A stretch of DNA of 64,000 bases, from NCBI RefSeq assembly GCF_014650115.1, contig NZ_BMUI01000009.1, positions 186,001 to 250,000 on the forward strand, given 5' to 3'. How positions within the stretch are numbered: position 1 is the first letter of the stretch; every line of letters begins with the position of its first letter. Source of the DNA: Streptomyces olivaceoviridis. Lineage in GTDB: Bacteria; Actinomycetota; Actinomycetes; Streptomycetales; Streptomycetaceae. The notes beneath the pieces were generated by a model that saw only the letters and a list, made by a program, of their open reading frames with translations, was not told the origin of the DNA and ran no database searches. A program made the translations under genes and the position numbers. This document shows positions 62,158 through 64,000 of this stretch, piece after piece.

Positions 62158-62685
62158 ATGACTCACGGGATGCGGACGGGCATGCACACCACCGGGCTGG
62201 ACGGCCATCGCACCTGGCGGGAGACCGCCAGCCACTACGCCCTGCTGCCCCTGCGCGTCTTCCTGGGCGTCACCTTCATCTACGCCGGTCTGGACAAGCT
62301 CACCGACAGCGCGTTCATGAAGTCCGGCGGCACCGGCTCCATCGGCGACACCATGCGCGCGGCCCGCGACTCCGCCGCCATCCCGGCCCTGGTCGACCTG
62401 GCCTTGAAGAGCCCGGTCGGCTTCGGCTACGCCATGGCCCTCGGTGAACTGGCCGTCGGCATCGGCGTCCTGCTCGGCCTGTTCGGCCGGCTGGCCGCAC
62501 TCGGCGGCGCGCTGATCTCCCTCAGCCTCTGGCTGACGGTGAGCTGGGCGACCACCCCCTACTACTACGGCAACGACCTCGCCTACCTGATGGCCTGGCT
62601 CCCCCTGATCCTCGCCGGCACCCCCTACCTCTCCCTCGACGCCGCCTGGCGGGCCCGGCGCCGAATGACCGGCGGCTACCGCTGA
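62158..62685 (+). CDS. DoxX family membrane protein
   Basis: 175 aa. Four hydrophobic spans with the family pattern LRVFLGVTFIYAGLDKLTD, a central GELAVGIGVLLGLFGRLAAL and LWLTVSWATTPYYYGNDLAY. DoxX-like proteins are associated with quinone or thiosulfate redox chemistry; the function here is unassigned. ATG 62158 is chosen; ATG 62170 and GTG 62119 are in frame. It is not obviously linked to the CHAT locus. Confidence 0.85.
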   Translation: MTHGMRTGMHTTGLDGHRTWRETASHYALLPLRVFLGVTFIYAGLDKLTDSAFMKSGGTGSIGDTMRAARDSAAIPALVDLALKSPVGFGYAMALGELAVGIGVLLGLFGRLAALGGALISLSLWLTVSWATTPYYYGNDLAYLMAWLPLILAGTPYLSLDAAWRARRRMTGGYR

Positions 62686-62921
62686 CCGCCCTCGGCGCCG
62701 CCCCGTCTGCGTATCCCCCGGGCCAGCGCCGCCGTGGCGCCGGCCAGGCACAGCCCGCCCACGACCAGCGGGACGACCGCGAACCACGGTGTCTCCCACA
62801 GACCGCCCGCGTCTCCCGCGAAAGCCACCGCGGTGGCGGTCAGGAAGAGCCCGGCGACCAGCTTCCCGGGCTGGAACTCATGATGCAGCACGGCTGACCT
62901 CCACCTGTCCCACTCCGACAC
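62676..62921 (-). CDS. Small two-span membrane protein
   Basis: 81 aa with two hydrophobic helices (KLVAGLFLTATAVAFAG and WFAVVPLVVGGLCLAGATAA) and a basic C-terminus. The GTG start overlaps the 3' end of the PspC-type gene by 44 bp, so translation is coupled. It converges on the DoxX gene with a 10-bp overlap of the ends. Small proteins of this kind often accompany PspC/LiaF-type envelope-stress genes. Confidence 0.75.
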   Translation of the reverse strand: MSEWDRWRSAVLHHEFQPGKLVAGLFLTATAVAFAGDAGGLWETPWFAVVPLVVGGLCLAGATAALARGIRRRGGAEGGQR

Positions 62922-64000
62922 CGAGCGTCAGATCCAGCGTGCCGCCCTTCCCGGCCCCCTTGGTCGGCATCAGCGTCACCTCCTCGTGCCTTCCGGGCCG
63001 CACGTCCACGTCCTTGCCGCTGTCCCCGGGCAACCGGATGTCACCGACCCCCACATCGATGCTCAGCCGCACCGCCGCGTCCGCCGGCACGATCACCTTC
63101 AGCTGTCCCGCGCCCACCCGGACGTCCGTCGCGACCGCCTGCCCCTTGGCCGGGTGCACCCGGGTCAGGTCCAGGGTGCCCCGCCCGGTGCCGAGGTCGT
63201 ACCCGGACCGCAGCTGGGCCGCCGCGACCGGCTTCCAGGACGTCTCCCGCCAGTCGGTGGTGATGTCCCGGGGCAGCGCCGCCGCCCCCGCGAGCAACCC
63301 CGCCGTGACCAGCGCCAGGAACACCGTGCCGGCCCCGGTGCGGCCCAGGAACGCGCTGAGCGCGATGCCGAGCCCGAACACCGCGAGCGCGCACGCCAGT
63401 CCGGTCTCCAGGCTGGTGCCCAGCGGGTGCGTGTCCCAGCCGAGCCCCGTGCCCAGGCCGCCCGCCAGCAGGGCGAGCAGAAACACCCAGCCGCCGATCC
63501 AGCGTGGGCCGCGCGGTCTCGGGGGCGCGGCGTACGGCGTCTGTATCGCCCCGGGATGCGTCCAGGGATGGGGTACGCCGACGTCCACGACCGAGGTCAG
63601 ATCGCGCTCGCGGGCGTCACCGGGCCCCCACAGATAGCCGGTGCCGCCGACATGGGTGCCGTCCTTGACGATCGGGTCCCGCCACCAGGAGGGGTAGGTG
63701 GTGACGACCGGGGGCGCCTGGGCCTCCGGCGGGGCGTCGGCCGCGGCCTGCGCGGCCAGGGGGTCGGGGTCGGGGGCGCCACGGCGCCTCGACCAGTACC
63801 CCGCGCCGGCGAGCAGCAGCGACAGCACCGTGGCGAACGCCAGCACCCCGCCGTTCCTCAGCATCGTCAGGAAGATCCCGCAGCCGACCAGGGCGAACAG
63901 CACGGCGGCCAGCGCCTGGCCGTCCACCCGGCCCGTGAAGAGCTTGCGCAGCTCGTTCTCCTCCTCGTCCTGGTACGGCACCAGGAGCCAGGCGAAGCCG
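62878..64000 (-). CDS. PspC-type envelope-stress protein, C-terminal part
   Basis: Partial; the frame runs off the window end, and the visible start of the sequence, FAWLLVPYQDEEENELRKLF, looks like the end of a PspC domain. It continues with several membrane spans, a Pro-rich cytoplasmic loop, and a C-terminal soluble domain of repeating beta-strands (LKVIVPADAAVRLSIDVGVG, DIRLPGDSG) like the LiaF/toastrack fold. In streptomycetes such proteins pair with two-component systems sensing the envelope. The N-terminus and any sensor kinase would lie beyond 64000. Confidence 0.75.
   Translation of the reverse strand, partial: GFAWLLVPYQDEEENELRKLFTGRVDGQALAAVLFALVGCGIFLTMLRNGGVLAFATVLSLLLAGAGYWSRRRGAPDPDPLAAQAAADAPPEAQAPPVVTTYPSWWRDPIVKDGTHVGGTGYLWGPGDARERDLTSVVDVGVPHPWTHPGAIQTPYAAPPRPRGPRWIGGWVFLLALLAGGLGTGLGWDTHPLGTSLETGLACALAVFGLGIALSAFLGRTGAGTVFLALVTAGLLAGAAALPRDITTDWRETSWKPVAAAQLRSGYDLGTGRGTLDLTRVHPAKGQAVATDVRVGAGQLKVIVPADAAVRLSIDVGVGDIRLPGDSGKDVDVRPGRHEEVTLMPTKGAGKGGTLDLTLGVGVGQVEVSRAAS

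Overview
The window is a 64 kb piece of high-GC actinobacterial chromosome and is almost certainly from a Streptomyces. Coding density is high, third codon positions are strongly GC, and many starts are GTG. The order groES-groEL1 ... whiD-bldM-shbA-guaB-guaB3 ... glpD-(five Ser/Thr kinases) ... chorismate mutase-guaA matches, from memory, the S. coelicolor chromosome around SCO4736-SCO4790. It is mostly conserved core chromosome. I saw no insertion sequence, prophage, CRISPR array, tRNA or rRNA gene.

Layout. (1) 1-17.2 kb: cell-wall precursor and cofactor genes (end of glmM, coaA, glmS, acpS, NAD(P)HX repair, alr), then the translation-coupled tsaE / tsaB-rimI-tsaD tRNA-t6A block, a probable structured small RNA (about 14.70-14.85 kb), a LacI-family regulator and an LCP cell-wall ligase. 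(2) 17.3-24.4 kb: a DGPF/YCII protein with its ECF sigma factor, a methyltransferase, two tandem divergent polysaccharide-deacetylase lipoproteins, and groES-groEL1 behind two CIRCE operators. (3) 24.4-30.7 kb: small enzymes, a LysR regulator, and the developmental trio whiD, bldM and shbA. A 22-bp tandem array lies between bldM and shbA. (4) 30.8-37.1 kb: guaB, guaB3, a nucleotide-sugar dehydrogenase homologue lacking its catalytic Cys, and glpD. (5) 37.2-48.3 kb: a decayed serine hydrolase and five consecutive Ser/Thr-kinase-type genes. Four of these share a C-terminal extracytoplasmic domain and one is a pseudokinase. (6) 48.4-55.1 kb: an aldehyde dehydrogenase, a GMC oxidoreductase, chorismate mutase behind an apparent Phe/Tyr leader-peptide attenuator, and guaA. 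(7) 55.2-62.0 kb: an aldolase-like gene, then the most accessory-looking stretch: a membrane protein with an IPT/TIG-like tail, a large TPR-like/CHAT protease, a small Cys-rich protein and a second membrane protein. (8) 62.1-64 kb: a DoxX-like protein and the 3' part of a PspC-type envelope-stress protein.

Common themes are envelope biogenesis (GlmM/GlmS, Alr, LCP, deacetylases, kinases), purine synthesis (guaB, guaB3, guaA) and development (WhiD, BldM, ShbA). Two regulators, one kinase and the CHAT protein, carry the rare TTA leucine codon, which in Streptomyces would put them under bldA tRNA control. At least nine genes have a -10-like hexamer ending exactly 6-7 nt before the start codon, indicating leaderless mRNAs. 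All calls come from reading the sequence and recalling families; no database search was possible.
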